A stretch of 64,000 nucleotides of DNA from Fredinandcohnia onubensis (GCF_002734285.1 NZ_NSEA01000002.1:186001-250000); one strand, 5' to 3'; shown: positions 45,988 through 56,878, counted from the first letter of the stretch. Numbers and translations: made by a program. The notes: a model not told the origin generated them from the letters alone.

Positions 45988-47307
45988 TTATTCAACTACT
46001 TTTGATTTTAATGGAATGTCTAATCTTACAAGATCCTCATAGCTTTCACGTTGAACCACTAACTGTGCTTCTCCATTCTCTACAAACACAACTGCAGGTC
46101 TTGGAATACGGTTATAATTATTAGCCATAGCGTATCCGTATGCACCAGTACAGAACACCGCTAACATATCATCTGAACTTGCTTTTGGTAATGGTAAATC
46201 CCAAATTAGCATATCCCCAGACTCACAGCATTTTCCAGCAATTGATACAGTTTCCTCTACCGGATCCTGTACACGATTAGCTAAAACAGCCTCATATTTA
46301 GCCTGATATAATGCAGGTCTAATATTATCTGTCATGCCTCCGTCAACAGCAAGGTATTGTCGGATATTTGGAACTTCTTTTCGAGAGCCTACAGAATAGA
46401 TGGTTGTCCCTGCGTCCCCTACAATTGATCTACCTGGCTCAATCCAAATTTCAGGTATATCAATGGAAAGGTCATCTGCATGTTTCTTAACTTCTCCAAT
46501 GATTGCTTCTACATACTGTGAAGGTGGTAGTGGTTTGTCTTCTTCAGTGTAGCGAATACCAAAGCCGCCGCCTAGATTTAATACTTTAGGTGTAAAACCG
46601 AAACGATCCTTCCATTCCTTGAGTTTACCAAACATTTTGCCTGCAGCAACCAAGAACCCTGTTGTCTCGAAAATCTGTGAACCAATATGAGAATGAATTC
46701 CCAATAAGTTTATAGATTCTGACTGAACAGCCAACTCCACAGCTTTGTCTGCCTGTCCATTTTCTAGCCCAAATCCAAATTTTGAATCATCTTGACCAGT
46801 AGTAATATAATCATGGGTGTGTGCTTCCACTCCAGGCGTTACACGTAATAAAATCTTGACCGTTGTCTTATTTTCGATACAAACCTGTTCTAATAATGAA
46901 AGTTCATAATAGTTGTCAACAACAATACAACCAATCTTATTTTTTATCGCCATATCTATTTCTTCATAGCTTTTATTATTCCCGTGGAAGTGGATTCTTT
47001 CTACTGGGAATCCTGCTTGTAACGCAGTAAATAATTCTCCGCCAGAAACGACATCTAGGGAAAGCCCTTCTTCTTCAGCTAGTTGAAACATTGCAATTGT
47101 TGAAAAGGCTTTACTTGCATACGCAACCTGTGCCGGAATACCTAATTGGTTAAATGTTTCAAAAAAACCTCTTGCGCGTTCTCTGATAAGTGCCACGTCA
47201 TACACATATAAAGGTGTTCCGTATTGTTTTGCTAGTTCTACTGTGTCAACCCCACCAATTTCTAAGTGGTTTTTATCATTTACCTTGCTTGTTCCGTGTA
47301 GATACAT
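45988..47307 (-). CDS. lysA: Diaminopimelate decarboxylase
   Basis: A 439-residue PLP enzyme making lysine from meso-diaminopimelate. The PLP lysine is in VAYASKAFS; HSHIGSQI, GGGFGIRY, EPGRSIVG and CCESGD (active-site Cys) are conserved. No lysine riboswitch is seen upstream. It follows spoVAF, as in B. subtilis. Confidence 0.96.
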   Translation of the reverse strand: MYLHGTSKVNDKNHLEIGGVDTVELAKQYGTPLYVYDVALIRERARGFFETFNQLGIPAQVAYASKAFSTIAMFQLAEEEGLSLDVVSGGELFTALQAGFPVERIHFHGNNKSYEEIDMAIKNKIGCIVVDNYYELSLLEQVCIENKTTVKILLRVTPGVEAHTHDYITTGQDDSKFGFGLENGQADKAVELAVQSESINLLGIHSHIGSQIFETTGFLVAAGKMFGKLKEWKDRFGFTPKVLNLGGGFGIRYTEEDKPLPPSQYVEAIIGEVKKHADDLSIDIPEIWIEPGRSIVGDAGTTIYSVGSRKEVPNIRQYLAVDGGMTDNIRPALYQAKYEAVLANRVQDPVEETVSIAGKCCESGDMLIWDLPLPKASSDDMLAVFCTGAYGYAMANNYNRIPRPAVVFVENGEAQLVVQRESYEDLVRLDIPLKSKVVE

Positions 47308-47387
47308 CTAATTCCCCTCGTTTCTGTAAAGTACTCATCAGAGCCATTTTCGTTAAGCACACTTTCGTGCCACACCATCATTAAAGA

Positions 47388-47419
47388 AGAAAAGACAGCT
47401 GATATAGTCTCAGCTGTCT
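47388..47419 (-). terminator. Terminator of the spoVA operon
   Basis: AGACAGCTGA-GACTATA-TCAGCTGTCT on the minus strand followed by TTTTCTT. Confidence 0.85.
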
Positions 47420-47480
47420 ATCCTTCTTTAACGCTGTGCTATATGAAAAATAGATTAACACAACGTATAGTATGGTGCAA

Positions 47481-48965
47481 CTATTGTTTGAAAGGTTTTT
47501 GAGGATGTACAATGCTTGGTCTTAGTTTAGCCCCAGGAACTGATGTTCGAATGAAGATTTGTAACAAAGCTTTCGCATTAAATGGCAAAAATGGCCATAA
47601 ATAAGGTGTGTTAAGAGAACGAATATTAGCAAGGAACAAGACATAGATTGTACAACCTATGACAAAACCAGGTGTTTTAAAAATGGCCACGAGTATCAAT
47701 AGGAACAATCTTGCTATCTTATTTGCAGCACTTAATTCATAGCTTGGTGTTGCAAATGTTCCAATGGCAGCAATCGCTACATATAGAATTACCTCTGGAA
47801 CAAACAAGCCAACATCAATTGCAATTTGACCAATTAATGCTGCTGCAATTAAACCCATTGCTGTTGATAATGGGGTTGGCGTATGTATGGCCGCCATTCT
47901 TAAGAATTCAATTCCCATATCAGCGAGAAATATTTGAACAACAATCGGTATATTTGATTTCTCATTTGGACCAATATAATCAATAGCTTTTGGAATCATA
48001 TCAGGTTCTAATACTAATAAAAACCAAAGCGGTAAAAGAAAGATTGATGCTAAAATTCCAATAAATCTTGTCCACCTTAACAGTGTACCAACGGCAGGTG
48101 CTTGACGATATTCCTCAGCATGCTGAACATGATGAAACATTGTGGTTGGAGTAATAATGACACTTGGAGATGTGTCAACCATAATCACAACATGTCCTTC
48201 AAGTAAGTGAGTTGCCGCTACATCTGGACGTTCCGTATATCGAACTAATGGATATGGATTAAAACCTTGATTTACGATGAATTCTTCAATCGTCTTATCT
48301 GCCATTGTTAATCCATCGACGTTAATGCTCTTTAGTTCTTTTCGAATAATGTCCACTAAATCTGGGTCCGCTACATCTTTAATATAAGAGATACATATAT
48401 CCGTTTTCGATCTTTCTCCAACTTGCATAATTTCATGGCGAAGTCTTTCATCTCTTATCCTTCTTCTCGTTAAAGCACAATTGACAATAATGTTTTCCAC
48501 ATAGCCATCCCGTGAACCGCGAATTACTTTTTCAGTATCGGGCTCCTGTGGTGTTCTTCCTGGATAGCTTCTCACATCTACGGCTAATCCTGAATCTTCT
48601 CCTTCGACTAAAATTAGGATGAGCCCTGAAAGTAATTGATCTACTCCCTCATCTAAATTCTTAATTGTACTTACCTGTTGATGTACAAGCCGGTTTTCAA
48701 TTACTTGAAATGCCTGATTTACGTTCGTTTCTTTATCATTGACATTGACTAGTTCCTTTAAAAGTTGAACAATAAAATTGGTATCGCAAAGTCCATTTAG
48801 ATAATAGAGATGAACATCTTTCTTTAAAATTTTTATCTTTCTTACTCCGATATCAAAGCTTCCCGTACCCATACCTATATGTGTTTTAAAAAAGTTATCA
48901 TTTTTTACAATATCAGGAGAGATTGGAGTATTAGTTGTTTGTGTTTCCTTTCCGATCGTAACCAC
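47481..48965 (-). CDS. spoVAF: Stage V sporulation protein AF (GerA family)
   Basis: A 494-residue protein: large N-terminal soluble part, then about five membrane segments in the last 180 residues, as in germinant receptor A subunits. It is not essential for dipicolinate uptake in B. subtilis and modulates germination. GTG directly follows AAAGGA, an unusually tight ribosome binding site, and no better start is seen. It overlaps spoVAEA by 35 bases. Confidence 0.93.
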   Translation of the reverse strand: MVTIGKETQTTNTPISPDIVKNDNFFKTHIGMGTGSFDIGVRKIKILKKDVHLYYLNGLCDTNFIVQLLKELVNVNDKETNVNQAFQVIENRLVHQQVSTIKNLDEGVDQLLSGLILILVEGEDSGLAVDVRSYPGRTPQEPDTEKVIRGSRDGYVENIIVNCALTRRRIRDERLRHEIMQVGERSKTDICISYIKDVADPDLVDIIRKELKSINVDGLTMADKTIEEFIVNQGFNPYPLVRYTERPDVAATHLLEGHVVIMVDTSPSVIITPTTMFHHVQHAEEYRQAPAVGTLLRWTRFIGILASIFLLPLWFLLVLEPDMIPKAIDYIGPNEKSNIPIVVQIFLADMGIEFLRMAAIHTPTPLSTAMGLIAAALIGQIAIDVGLFVPEVILYVAIAAIGTFATPSYELSAANKIARLFLLILVAIFKTPGFVIGCTIYVLFLANIRSLNTPYLWPFLPFNAKALLQIFIRTSVPGAKLRPSIVHPQKPFKQ

Positions 48966-49521
48966 TCCTTTCGAGTATTAGATCCACTGCTTTTCTTGTA
49001 ATAGGGGCACCCATTTTTATATCATCCTTACGTGCCATTTTTCCAATATCTCCAATACCCACAATTATTGGAACATCCAGTTCGTCTAAACAATAAACGG
49101 TATCTCCGTTTATTCGACCAATGTCAAATTCAGTTAGCCCACTCTTATCAACACCGTATTCCGTTAGATTGCCGTCCCGGTCAATACTAATATCAACTTT
49201 TGCCCATTCTGTTTGATGAGTTTTCGATGCCACTGCAATAATGCCTAACACCTCAATTTTCGGATGCGTTGCGACAAACTTTAATGCATGTTCGCCAGCC
49301 CCTTCACCCAAATAACCACTATCATCAAACATCACAAAAACTGGGTCATGGGAGGATTGAAGGATGTATTCCACCATTTCATTTCCCGTTAAGGTGGTTG
49401 GGTTTCCTTGCGATTTCGAAATACACCGTCCTCCCACCTCTTTTGCAATATATTCTAATGTTTTTTGTGCATATTCATCACCATCTGTTACTAGAATTAC
49501 TTTTCTTCTAGTTTCTTCCAT
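48931..49521 (-). CDS. spoVAEA: Stage V sporulation protein AEa
   Basis: A 196-residue soluble protein ([19 protein letters not shown] at the start). It is one of the two halves of the former spoVAE. ATG follows AAAGGATAG. It lies five bases after spoVAEB. Its exact role in dipicolinic acid transport is not settled. Confidence 0.93.
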   Translation of the reverse strand: MEETRRKVILVTDGDEYAQKTLEYIAKEVGGRCISKSQGNPTTLTGNEMVEYILQSSHDPVFVMFDDSGYLGEGAGEHALKFVATHPKIEVLGIIAVASKTHQTEWAKVDISIDRDGNLTEYGVDKSGLTEFDIGRINGDTVYCLDELDVPIIVGIGDIGKMARKDDIKMGAPITRKAVDLILERSGYDRKGNTNN

Positions 49522-49526
49522 ATATG

Positions 49527-49877
49527 CTATCCTTTCGCTCTGAAGATCAGTGCAACTAAGAAAGAGAACAATATTGCTGAGGATATACCAGCAGACGTCA
49601 ATTCAAAAATTCCCATGGCGATTCCGATAAAACCATGCTCCTCTGCACTTTGCATGGCACCATGTAAAAGGGAATGACCAAAGCTAGTAATTGGAACAGT
49701 TGCACCAGCGCCTGCAAATCTAATTAGATTATCGTATAAATCAAATCCATCTAAGATTGACCCAAGTACGACAAAAATACTCATTACATGAGCAGGTGTT
49801 AATTTTGCAAAATCAAGTAAGAGTTGTCCAACAATACATATTGCTCCACCGACTAAAAAAGCGTATAAATATTCCAT
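49527..49877 (-). CDS. spoVAEB: Stage V sporulation protein AEb
   Basis: A 116-residue membrane protein with four helices, homologous to SpoVAC (shared [12 protein letters not shown] and [12 protein letters not shown]-type segments). SpoVAC and AEb form the dipicolinate channel in the forespore inner membrane. It is two bases from spoVAD. Confidence 0.94.
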   Translation of the reverse strand: MEYLYAFLVGGAICIVGQLLLDFAKLTPAHVMSIFVVLGSILDGFDLYDNLIRFAGAGATVPITSFGHSLLHGAMQSAEEHGFIGIAMGIFELTSAGISSAILFSFLVALIFRAKG

Positions 49878-49879
49878 TC

Positions 49880-50896
49880 TTACTCACCACCCTGTACTCG
49901 TTCCAAAACAACACCATGTGCGATTGTAGGAATCGTTTCTTTTTGCTGTATCATGGTTGGGCTTAGCAGTGCACCCGTTGCGACAACGAAAACTTTATTT
50001 AAATTTCCGCTAATTAATTCTTTCACAATATGTCCATAGGTTACGATTGCTGAACAAGCACAACCACTTCCACCCGCAAAAACTTCCTGGTCTGAATGAT
50101 ACAACATAAGCCCACAATCATTATACTTATTGCCTAAATCATAGCCTTCTTCCTTTACCATTTCCTTCAAAATAGGGCTTCCTACACCTGATAAGTCACC
50201 TGTGACAATCAAATCATATTCATCTTGATTGATATTTAAATCTTTAAAATGTCGAGTGATGGTATCTGCAGCAGCTGGTGCCATTGCAGAACCCATATCA
50301 AATGGATTTGTTATCCCTAAATCCATGACCCTTCCAATCGTTGCAGATGTAATACGGATTGGACCTTTCTCTTTACTTACAAGAGCAGTTCCCCCACCGG
50401 TAGCTGTAAATGTTGCAGAATCAGGCTTTTGCCCACCATATTCGGTTGGATATCGGAATTGCCTCTCTGCTGTTGCGTTATGACTGCTAGTAGATGCTAA
50501 TATACGGTTTGCAAACCCGGCATCAACTAATGCTGATCCAACAGCCAATGTCTCCATTGAAGTTGAACAAGCACCAAACATACAGATTAGAGGTATTTGG
50601 TGGTGTCTCGCGGTATAGTTTGTCGTCACGTTTTGATTTAACAAATCACCTGCTAAAAAGAAATCAATATCGTCATTCGTTAAGTTCACTTTTTGCAGAC
50701 AAGATTCAACAGATTCAACCATTAGTCTTCTTTCTGCTAATTCCCAGGAATCTTCACCACAATGCAAATCATCATACTTTATATCAAAACTAGTGCCTAA
50801 AGGACCTTGACTTTCTTTTGGTCCAACCGCCGTACCCGTTGAATTCAAATAGATTTGATTTTTATATACCCATGTTTGTTTTCCAACTAGCCTCAT
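49880..50896 (-). CDS. spoVAD: Stage V sporulation protein AD (dipicolinate-binding)
   Basis: A 338-residue protein with a thiolase-like fold ([23 protein letters not shown]) that binds dipicolinic acid. ATG at 50896 ([11 protein letters not shown]) follows AAGGAGTGG; the nine extra upstream codons overlap spoVAC. It lies on the inner membrane surface with the SpoVAC/AEb channel. Confidence 0.95.
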   Translation of the reverse strand: MRLVGKQTWVYKNQIYLNSTGTAVGPKESQGPLGTSFDIKYDDLHCGEDSWELAERRLMVESVESCLQKVNLTNDDIDFFLAGDLLNQNVTTNYTARHHQIPLICMFGACSTSMETLAVGSALVDAGFANRILASTSSHNATAERQFRYPTEYGGQKPDSATFTATGGGTALVSKEKGPIRITSATIGRVMDLGITNPFDMGSAMAPAAADTITRHFKDLNINQDEYDLIVTGDLSGVGSPILKEMVKEEGYDLGNKYNDCGLMLYHSDQEVFAGGSGCACSAIVTYGHIVKELISGNLNKVFVVATGALLSPTMIQQKETIPTIAHGVVLERVQGGE

Positions 50897-50919
50897 TAAA
50901 GTCCACTCCTTGCAATCAT

Positions 50920-51381
50920 TCAAGAAATTGTGAGTTTAAAGAAGTATCGAATGATCCCCACAATATACGCAGAAACTGCTCCAAATACGATAACACTACC
51001 TGCTAACTTAAACATATTTGTAGCGATCCCCAATACGATACCTTCACTTTTATATTCCATTGCGGCACTCGTCATCGAATTGGCAAATCCTGTTACAGGA
51101 ACTGCAGACCCCGCTCCTGCAAACTGACCAAGTTTATCGTATAGACCTAAGCCAGTAAGCAAGGAAGAAATTAAAATAAGAGTTGCCACAGTTGGATTTC
51201 CAACATCTTTTTCTGAAAAGTGAAAGACCGTCATATAGAAATTTTGGATTCCTTGTCCGACACAGCATATCGCTCCACCTACAAGAAATGCTTTAACACA
51301 ATTAATAAAATATCGTGGCTTTGGCTGGTACTTTTTTATACTATTTTTATAATCGTCTTTAATCTTTTTCTTAGTAGCCAC
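50920..51381 (-). CDS. spoVAC: Stage V sporulation protein AC (mechanosensitive DPA channel)
   Basis: A 153-residue membrane protein with four helices; lysine-rich N-terminus (VATKKKIKDDYK). B. subtilis SpoVAC (about 150 residues) behaves as a mechanosensitive channel for dipicolinate release. GTG at 51381 follows CAGGAGTG; longer frames are not supported. Confidence 0.94.
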   Translation of the reverse strand: MATKKKIKDDYKNSIKKYQPKPRYFINCVKAFLVGGAICCVGQGIQNFYMTVFHFSEKDVGNPTVATLILISSLLTGLGLYDKLGQFAGAGSAVPVTGFANSMTSAAMEYKSEGIVLGIATNMFKLAGSVIVFGAVSAYIVGIIRYFFKLTIS

Positions 51382-51416
51382 TTTATGTTCACTCCTGTCG
51401 TAAAAATAAGAATATG

Positions 51417-51836
51417 TTATTTTACATAGTAAATCCATTGGAACAAGGACCCTACAATTTTTCCGAAAACAATCGCCATGACCAATATTACGATTTTATT
51501 TTCAATTCCAATTCTCTTAGCTAATATCGGAAAAACATTCAGTACCTCAGTAAGAGCAGCAGCCAACATTCCAACGAAGATCCCACTCGCTAATCCCACT
51601 GGAAGTACTACTAAATCCCATAAATAAAAGATATGATCATTCAGAGTAAACCAGCTACCAAATACAGCACCGAGCACTACTCCCCATTCATAAAAACGAA
51701 TGAATTTCATCGTCTTCGTTAATTGTGTTAGCCTTGGGATGATCCCTAATACTGCCAAAAAAGCAACAAAACCTCCACCAACCGCTAGTCCACTTCCTAA
51801 TCCGAGAAAAATAATAAGAAGGACCTTAATTGTCAT
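51417..51836 (-). CDS. spoVAB: Stage V sporulation protein AB
   Basis: A 139-residue membrane protein with four helices and a glycine-rich start (LGLGSGLAVGGGFVAFL). It overlaps the 3' end of spoVAA by 11 bases. It is required for dipicolinate uptake; the mechanism is unknown. Confidence 0.94.
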   Translation of the reverse strand: MTIKVLLIIFLGLGSGLAVGGGFVAFLAVLGIIPRLTQLTKTMKFIRFYEWGVVLGAVFGSWFTLNDHIFYLWDLVVLPVGLASGIFVGMLAAALTEVLNVFPILAKRIGIENKIVILVMAIVFGKIVGSLFQWIYYVK

Positions 51837-52446
51837 CGATGTGTTTCATGCTTTCTTTATTTTCTGTAATAATGAGATAATTATCTAAATCCTGTTGGTA
51901 ATTAAACATTTCTACTTCAAGTGGACTTGGTTCCTCGTTAAGACGTTTGCGGAAGAAGTGATTAAAAAATAAAATCATCCCTAGACCTAAACCTATTGAA
52001 TACGGAATTTGGAAAAGCAATGGTTTTATAACCTCATCACCAGTAATCATCGTATAGATGCGAATATGAACCTCCCTCATCGATACATCTTCATGGAAAT
52101 TCATCATGGTAAGTGCAGCTCCTACAAATAATAAAAACCAAACGGCCACAAATAGTGCAGGTGTAAACCTTCTTTTCTTTATGGCAATTTCAATGATTGT
52201 TTGTGCAGGTCCTACCGTCTGAACGTCAATTTGAGGGAATTGTCTTCTGATTTGATCGATTACCTTCATTACATCAATAACAACAATGTTTTTGTCTTTT
52301 TTACTCACTTGATGAATGACGATATTCTTAATTTCCTGTGCAACCTTTTCTTCCGCACTAATCTGTACGATTTGTCCTATTTTAATTGTTGCATTGGGTT
52401 GTACTAGTACGCGATGGCGCATTCGGAGATAAATTGATTTTTCCAT
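51826..52446 (-). CDS. spoVAA: Stage V sporulation protein AA
   Basis: A 206-residue protein with an N-terminal soluble domain and two C-terminal membrane helices (about residues 95-115 and 137-160). It is first gene of the operon. ATG at 52446 is 10 bases from AGGG; an upstream in-frame GTG has almost no spacing. A SigG-like promoter lies about 40 bases upstream. Confidence 0.93.
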   Translation of the reverse strand: MEKSIYLRMRHRVLVQPNATIKIGQIVQISAEEKVAQEIKNIVIHQVSKKDKNIVVIDVMKVIDQIRRQFPQIDVQTVGPAQTIIEIAIKKRRFTPALFVAVWFLLFVGAALTMMNFHEDVSMREVHIRIYTMITGDEVIKPLLFQIPYSIGLGLGMILFFNHFFRKRLNEEPSPLEVEMFNYQQDLDNYLIITENKESMKHIDDN

Positions 52447-52483
52447 CACTCTCACACCCTACACATTGTTTTCCTTATATATG

Positions 52484-52512
52484 TAGTATGTTAAATCTTT
52501 ATCTTCTAATGC
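52484..52512 (-). promoter_or_regulatory. SigG-type promoter of the spoVA operon
   Basis: Minus strand GCATT (52508-52512), 17-base spacer, CATACTA (52484-52490). The -10 fully matches CATNMTA; the -35 matches GYATR except its last base. Confidence 0.6.
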
Positions 52513-52568
52513 GATTAGACAGCAAACTCCAAGAATTACCACGGCTTTTTTGAATGAGAAAAAACAAA

Positions 52569-52604
52569 AAACCGAATGGATCAAACGTCCATTCGGTCTT
52601 TCAT
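52569..52604 (-). terminator. Terminator of the spoIIA operon
   Basis: CCGAATGGA-CGTTTGA-TCCATTCGG on the minus strand followed by TTTTTTG; it overlaps the end of sigF. Confidence 0.85.
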
Positions 52605-53339
52605 TTGCTGCAATATTTTTTTCTCTAGCCGCGATACTTGAACTTGGGATATACCAAGCCTAGTCGCGACTTCAGATTGGGTCTGATCCTTGTAATAGCG
52701 AAGGAAAACGATTAGTCTTTCACGCTCGTCTAACTCGCGAATTGCTTCTTTTAAAGCAATTTTATCAAACCATTTTGTTTCATTATTATCCGCTATTTGA
52801 TCAAGTAATGTAATCGGATCACCATCATTTTCATATACAGTTTCATGAATCGATGAAGGTGCTCGACTTGCCTCTTGTGCTAAAACAACATCCTCGGGAG
52901 TAATTTCCAAGTACTCAGCAATCTCTGCAATCGTAGGAACCCTACCAAACTGCTTTGACAATTCATCCTTGGCTTTTCGGATTTTATTTCCGGTCTCCTT
53001 TAGTGAACGACTCACTTTTACCGTTCCATCATCTCGTATAAAACGTTGGATTTCACCGATAATCATTGGTACAGCGTAGGTTGAAAATTTCACGTCATAT
53101 GATAAATCAAATTTATCAACTGACTTCAAAAGTCCAATGCAGCCTATTTGAAACAAATCATCTGGTTCATAGCCTCGATTTAAAAACCTTTGTACAACAG
53201 ACCAAACTAACCTCATATTCTTTTGGACGATTAAATCACGCGCTTCTTGTCGTCCTTCTTGACTGAGTTTGATTAAATTCTTAACTTCATTATCTTTTAA
53301 ATACGTTTCACTTTTGGTGTTCTTGACCTCCACATCCAT
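52581..53339 (-). CDS. sigF: RNA polymerase sigma-F factor
   Basis: A 252-residue sigma-70-type factor, the first forespore-specific sigma factor. Region 2 has EPDDLFQIGCIGLLK and FSTYAVPMIIGEIQRF; region 4 has QSEVATRLGISQVQVSRLE. ATG at 53339 lies eight bases after AAGGAG. It is held inactive by SpoIIAB, encoded just upstream. Confidence 0.97.
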   Translation of the reverse strand: MDVEVKNTKSETYLKDNEVKNLIKLSQEGRQEARDLIVQKNMRLVWSVVQRFLNRGYEPDDLFQIGCIGLLKSVDKFDLSYDVKFSTYAVPMIIGEIQRFIRDDGTVKVSRSLKETGNKIRKAKDELSKQFGRVPTIAEIAEYLEITPEDVVLAQEASRAPSSIHETVYENDGDPITLLDQIADNNETKWFDKIALKEAIRELDERERLIVFLRYYKDQTQSEVATRLGISQVQVSRLEKKILQQMKDRMDV

Positions 53340-53351
53340 TGGCAAGTCTCC

Positions 53352-53792
53352 TTAATTGCATAACGCTTTACTCTTTGATAAATGCTTTGTTAGCCGTAAT
53401 GTTGTACCTCTAGCTGAACCTGTTTCCACATCAAACTCATCCATGAAATTTTCCATGATTGTAAAGCCCATACCCGAGCGTTCAAGTTCCGGCTTTGTTG
53501 TAAACAATGGCTGCCTTGCTTCATCGAGATTATTAATTCCAATTCCTTCATCTCTAATGGTGATATACACAGTACTGTCTTCAATTGTGCATGAAATATA
53601 AACAATCCCGCTTGGGTCACTTTCATATCCATGAATAATTGAGTTTGTTACGGCCTCAGACACAACTGTCTTAATTTCTGTAAGTTCGTCTAAGGTTGGA
53701 TCGAGTTGTGTAATAAATGCTGCTACTGCAACACGAGCAAATGATTCGTTTTGGCTTAGTGCAGAAAACTGAAGGTGCATTTCGTTTTTCAT
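53352..53792 (-). CDS. spoIIAB: Anti-sigma F factor SpoIIAB
   Basis: A 146-residue GHKL-fold kinase that binds sigma F and phosphorylates Spo[17 protein letters not shown] (N box), DEGIGI and [12 protein letters not shown] form the ATP site. The start overlaps the spoIIAA stop (TAATG). Confidence 0.97.
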   Translation of the reverse strand: MKNEMHLQFSALSQNESFARVAVAAFITQLDPTLDELTEIKTVVSEAVTNSIIHGYESDPSGIVYISCTIEDSTVYITIRDEGIGINNLDEARQPLFTTKPELERSGMGFTIMENFMDEFDVETGSARGTTLRLTKHLSKSKALCN

Positions 53793-54142
53793 TACGCCAC
53801 CCCCAATGACTGAAGCGCGAACGACTCACTACGCTCTAATCGAATGATTTTGAAAAGGCCTGACATTTCAAATAAACGTTCGACCTGCGGAGAAATTGAA
53901 CAAACAACCATTTCTCCACCTAAATTTTTGATTTGTTTGTATCTTCCTAAAATGACACCTAATCCTGAGCTATCCATAAAACTAAGCTTTTCAAGATTCA
54001 ATAAGATGTGATTAATTTGATTACTTTCAATCGTATCTGTTACCTTTAACCTCAATTCTTCAGCTGTATGATGGTCTAGCTCACCTGTAAGCCGAATACA
54101 TAACACATTGTGTTTTACCTCAAGTTCAATACCAAGACTCAC
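53792..54142 (-). CDS. spoIIAA: Anti-anti-sigma F factor SpoIIAA
   Basis: A 116-residue STAS protein. The phosphorylated serine lies in [10 protein letters not shown]. Dephosphorylated SpoIIAA releases sigma F from SpoIIAB in the forespore. GTG follows TTAAGGAGG. A SigH-type promoter lies upstream. Confidence 0.97.
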   Translation of the reverse strand: MSLGIELEVKHNVLCIRLTGELDHHTAEELRLKVTDTIESNQINHILLNLEKLSFMDSSGLGVILGRYKQIKNLGGEMVVCSISPQVERLFEMSGLFKIIRLERSESFALQSLGVA

Positions 54143-54175
54143 TTTACAATGCCTCCTTAAAATCGTATAGTGAGT

Positions 54176-54205
54176 CTTTTCGCTATTTACATGGTAGAAT
54201 CCTTC
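54176..54205 (-). promoter_or_regulatory. SigH-type promoter of spoIIAA-AB-sigF
   Basis: Minus strand GAAGGATTC (54197-54205), 12-base spacer, AGCGAAAAG (54176-54184), close to RNAGGAWWW-N12-RNNGAATWW, in the place known for B. subtilis. Confidence 0.65.
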
Positions 54206-54267
54206 TAGATGACAAAACTAGTGTTCATTCGGCAAAAAAAACATGAATAATTAAAAAAGGTTATTCC

Positions 54268-55431
54268 TTAAGGAGTTTTATTAAACGATCCCATCGTGCG
54301 CTTAAATAATTTCCACCAACTAGCAGAATCAATATCTTTGTCAGCAACAAGTGGGCTTTCACTTAGTACTTTTCCATCTTTTTTAATAACCAGTTTTCCT
54401 ATTTCGTCACCTTTTTTAATCGGCGCATTCAGCTTTTCAGCTACAACCACTTCTTTTTGTACATCATCAACTTTTTCACCTTTTTTCGTTAAAAGGGAAA
54501 TTGGTTCTGATGTTACAAGCTTTATCTTCTTTTCACTACCCTTACTTACCTTTGCTTCAGCAACTTCCTGATTGCGTTCATATAAAGGGTGTGTCTTGTA
54601 CTGACTAAAGCCATAGTCAAGCATTTTTGTAACTTGAGCATTACGGTCCTTTGGTGTTGGAGCTCCAAAGATAACAGAAATTAGACGCATATCTTCCTTT
54701 TCAGCAGTAGCTGTTAAGCAATATTTTGCCTCTGTTGTAAAGCCAGTTTTTAAGCCATCCACACCTGGATAAAATCGTACAAGGCGATTGGTATTAACAA
54801 GCCAAAACTTATTTTCAGTGTTTTGACGTAAATAATCCTCGTATTGACCCGTGAATTTAGTAATATCTTCGTATTTTAGCAATTCCTTTGCCATGATTGC
54901 CATGTCGTGGGCTGAGCTATAATGATTTTCCGCAGTAAGGCCAGTTGGATTTTGAAATAATGTATTTTTAAGGCCTAATTCCTCCACCTTATTATTCATC
55001 ATTTCAACGAAAGCTTCTTCTGAACCTGCTATCTTTTCTGCCATGGCAACTGATGCATCATTTCCCGAACCGATTGCAATCCCTTTTAACATTTCTTCAA
55101 CCGTCATTTCTTCGCCTGGCTCAAGGAAAATTTGGGATCCACCCATGGATGCGGCATGTTCACTTGTTCTAACTTTCTCAGAATAGGTGATACTACCTTT
55201 ATCAAGGGCTTCCATGATCAACAGCATTGTCATGATTTTGGTCATGCTTGCAGGGGAAAGCTTTTCGTCACTATTTTTCTCGTAAAGAATCTTCCCTGTA
55301 TCACGTTCAATAAGAATTGCAGATTTTGCATTATTCGCTAAATCAACAGTTGATTCCTGTGCGGAAGCGAAAGGGCTAAAAGTAAAAATTATCAGTGTTG
55401 AAATTAACAGACTAAAAAATACACGTTTCAT
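54268..55431 (-). CDS. dacF: D-alanyl-D-alanine carboxypeptidase DacF
   Basis: A 387-residue exported penicillin-binding protein. Signal peptide (about residues 1-24, FASA), SMTK (SxxK), SGND (SxN) and KTGFTTEA (KTG) motifs; C-terminal amphipathic anchor. It acts on cortex peptidoglycan from the forespore side. ATG (MKRVFFSLL) follows GGAGGG. It leads the dacF-spoIIA group. Confidence 0.95.
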   Translation of the reverse strand: MKRVFFSLLISTLIIFTFSPFASAQESTVDLANNAKSAILIERDTGKILYEKNSDEKLSPASMTKIMTMLLIMEALDKGSITYSEKVRTSEHAASMGGSQIFLEPGEEMTVEEMLKGIAIGSGNDASVAMAEKIAGSEEAFVEMMNNKVEELGLKNTLFQNPTGLTAENHYSSAHDMAIMAKELLKYEDITKFTGQYEDYLRQNTENKFWLVNTNRLVRFYPGVDGLKTGFTTEAKYCLTATAEKEDMRLISVIFGAPTPKDRNAQVTKMLDYGFSQYKTHPLYERNQEVAEAKVSKGSEKKIKLVTSEPISLLTKKGEKVDDVQKEVVVAEKLNAPIKKGDEIGKLVIKKDGKVLSESPLVADKDIDSASWWKLFKRTMGSFNKTP

Positions 55432-55460
55432 CTCCAAACCCTCCATTCGTTATACCTTCC

Positions 55461-55489
55461 CATTTTTTCCAAGAAATTAAAAAATATAC
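55461..55489 (-). promoter_or_regulatory. SigF-like promoter of dacF
   Basis: Minus strand GTATA (55485-55489), 14-base spacer, GGAAAAAATG (55461-55470). Both boxes fit GYWTA and GGNRANANTW, but the spacer is about two bases short. Confidence 0.45.
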
Positions 55490-55495
55490 AAAAAA

Positions 55496-55524
55496 TAAAA
55501 AAACCGAGGATTTTTATCCTCGGC
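55496..55524 (-). terminator. Terminator of deoB-punA-pdp
   Basis: CCGAGGAT-AAAA-ATCCTCGG on the minus strand followed by seven T. Confidence 0.9.
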
Positions 55525-55536
55525 ATGCATGTGAAT

Positions 55537-56838
55537 TCATGAAATTTTATCAATGATTAATGTTGGTGCTGTTACTGGATTTTGTGAGATCAAGATACTT
55601 TCTGCTAGTTTCTTTTTAATCTCATTAATATTTTCAAAATTACTATGAATAGTTACCAAGCTTTCACCCTTTGAAACTTTGTCACCAATTTTCTTCCGGA
55701 GTACAAGCCCAACAGCCAAATCGATAGATGATTCCTTCGTTGCTCTTCCCGCACCTAAAAGCATCGCCGCTGTCCCAATAGAATCAGCAACAATCTCTGA
55801 AACATATCCATCTGATTCAGCTTCGAATTCAAATTGGTATGTTGCTTTTGGAAGTTTATCCGGTGAATCTACGACAGATGGATCTCCACCTTGTGAAGAT
55901 AAAAAAGTTTTAAAGGATTCTAGTGCTTTCCCATTTTTAATGGATTCCTCAAGCAAGCCTCTAGCTTCTTCAAGAGAGTTTGCTTTTTTTGCTAGTAACA
56001 CCATCTGGCTTCCTAAAACGAGGCAAAGCTCCTGTAAATCATCAGGACCTTCCCCTTTTAGCGTATCAATCGCCTCTTTAACCTCAAGTGCATTACCAAT
56101 CGCAAACCCAAGCGGTTGGCTCATATCTGAAATAATTGCCATCGTATTCCGGCCTACATTATTCCCAATATCAACCATTGTTTTTGCCAATTCCTTTGCA
56201 TCATCTAAATCCTTCATAAATGCACCTGCTCCTGTTTTCACATCTAAAACAATAGCATCTGCTCCCGCTGCAATTTTCTTACTCATGATTGAGCTCGCAA
56301 TCAATGGAATGCTGTTTACCGTGGCTGTAACATCCCTTAACGCGTATAATTTTTTATCTGCAGGTGTTAAATTTCCACTTTGACCGATGACTGCTACCTT
56401 ATTTTGATTGACAAGACGAATAAATTCATCATTATTAATTTCTACATGAAAGCCTGAAACTGATTCTAGTTTATCTATCGTCCCACCAGTATGTCCTAGC
56501 CCTCTTCCCGACATTTTTGCAACTGGTACCCCCACTGACGCAACGAGTGGAGCAAGGACCAACGTGGTCGTATCACCTACACCACCCGTGCTATGCTTAT
56601 CAACTTTGATCCCTTCAATACCTGAAAGGTCAATCGTATCACCAGACTGAACCATTGCCATGGTAAAATCCGCTTGTTCCTGCTTTGTCATTCCCTTAAA
56701 AAAAACAGCCATCGTAAAAGCACTCATTTGATAATCAGGAATTTCACCATTTGTATATCCGGCAACAACAAATGAAATTTCTTCTGAAGTTAATTCCTTA
56801 CCATCACGTTTTTTTTCGATTAAATCCACCATTCTCAT
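55537..56838 (-). CDS. pdp: Pyrimidine-nucleoside phosphorylase
   Basis: A 433-residue homodimeric phosphorylase cleaving uridine and thymidine. The phosphate-binding [21 protein letters not shown] and [13 protein letters not shown] are diagnostic. ATG ([10 protein letters not shown]) follows AAAGGTG. In B. subtilis pdp belongs to the dra-nupC-pdp operon; here it follows punA, as in many other Bacillaceae. Confidence 0.95.
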   Translation of the reverse strand: MRMVDLIEKKRDGKELTSEEISFVVAGYTNGEIPDYQMSAFTMAVFFKGMTKQEQADFTMAMVQSGDTIDLSGIEGIKVDKHSTGGVGDTTTLVLAPLVASVGVPVAKMSGRGLGHTGGTIDKLESVSGFHVEINNDEFIRLVNQNKVAVIGQSGNLTPADKKLYALRDVTATVNSIPLIASSIMSKKIAAGADAIVLDVKTGAGAFMKDLDDAKELAKTMVDIGNNVGRNTMAIISDMSQPLGFAIGNALEVKEAIDTLKGEGPDDLQELCLVLGSQMVLLAKKANSLEEARGLLEESIKNGKALESFKTFLSSQGGDPSVVDSPDKLPKATYQFEFEAESDGYVSEIVADSIGTAAMLLGAGRATKESSIDLAVGLVLRKKIGDKVSKGESLVTIHSNFENINEIKKKLAESILISQNPVTAPTLIIDKIS

Positions 56839-56878
56839 TGTTTTCACCTTTTTCTATTCTCTTCTTTAGTGGTTTGAC

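Noticed and set aside
55679-56383. 234-codon open frame on the plus strand
   Set aside because: It is antisense to pdp, lacks a ribosome binding site, and its serine-rich composition is what the reverse of pdp gives.
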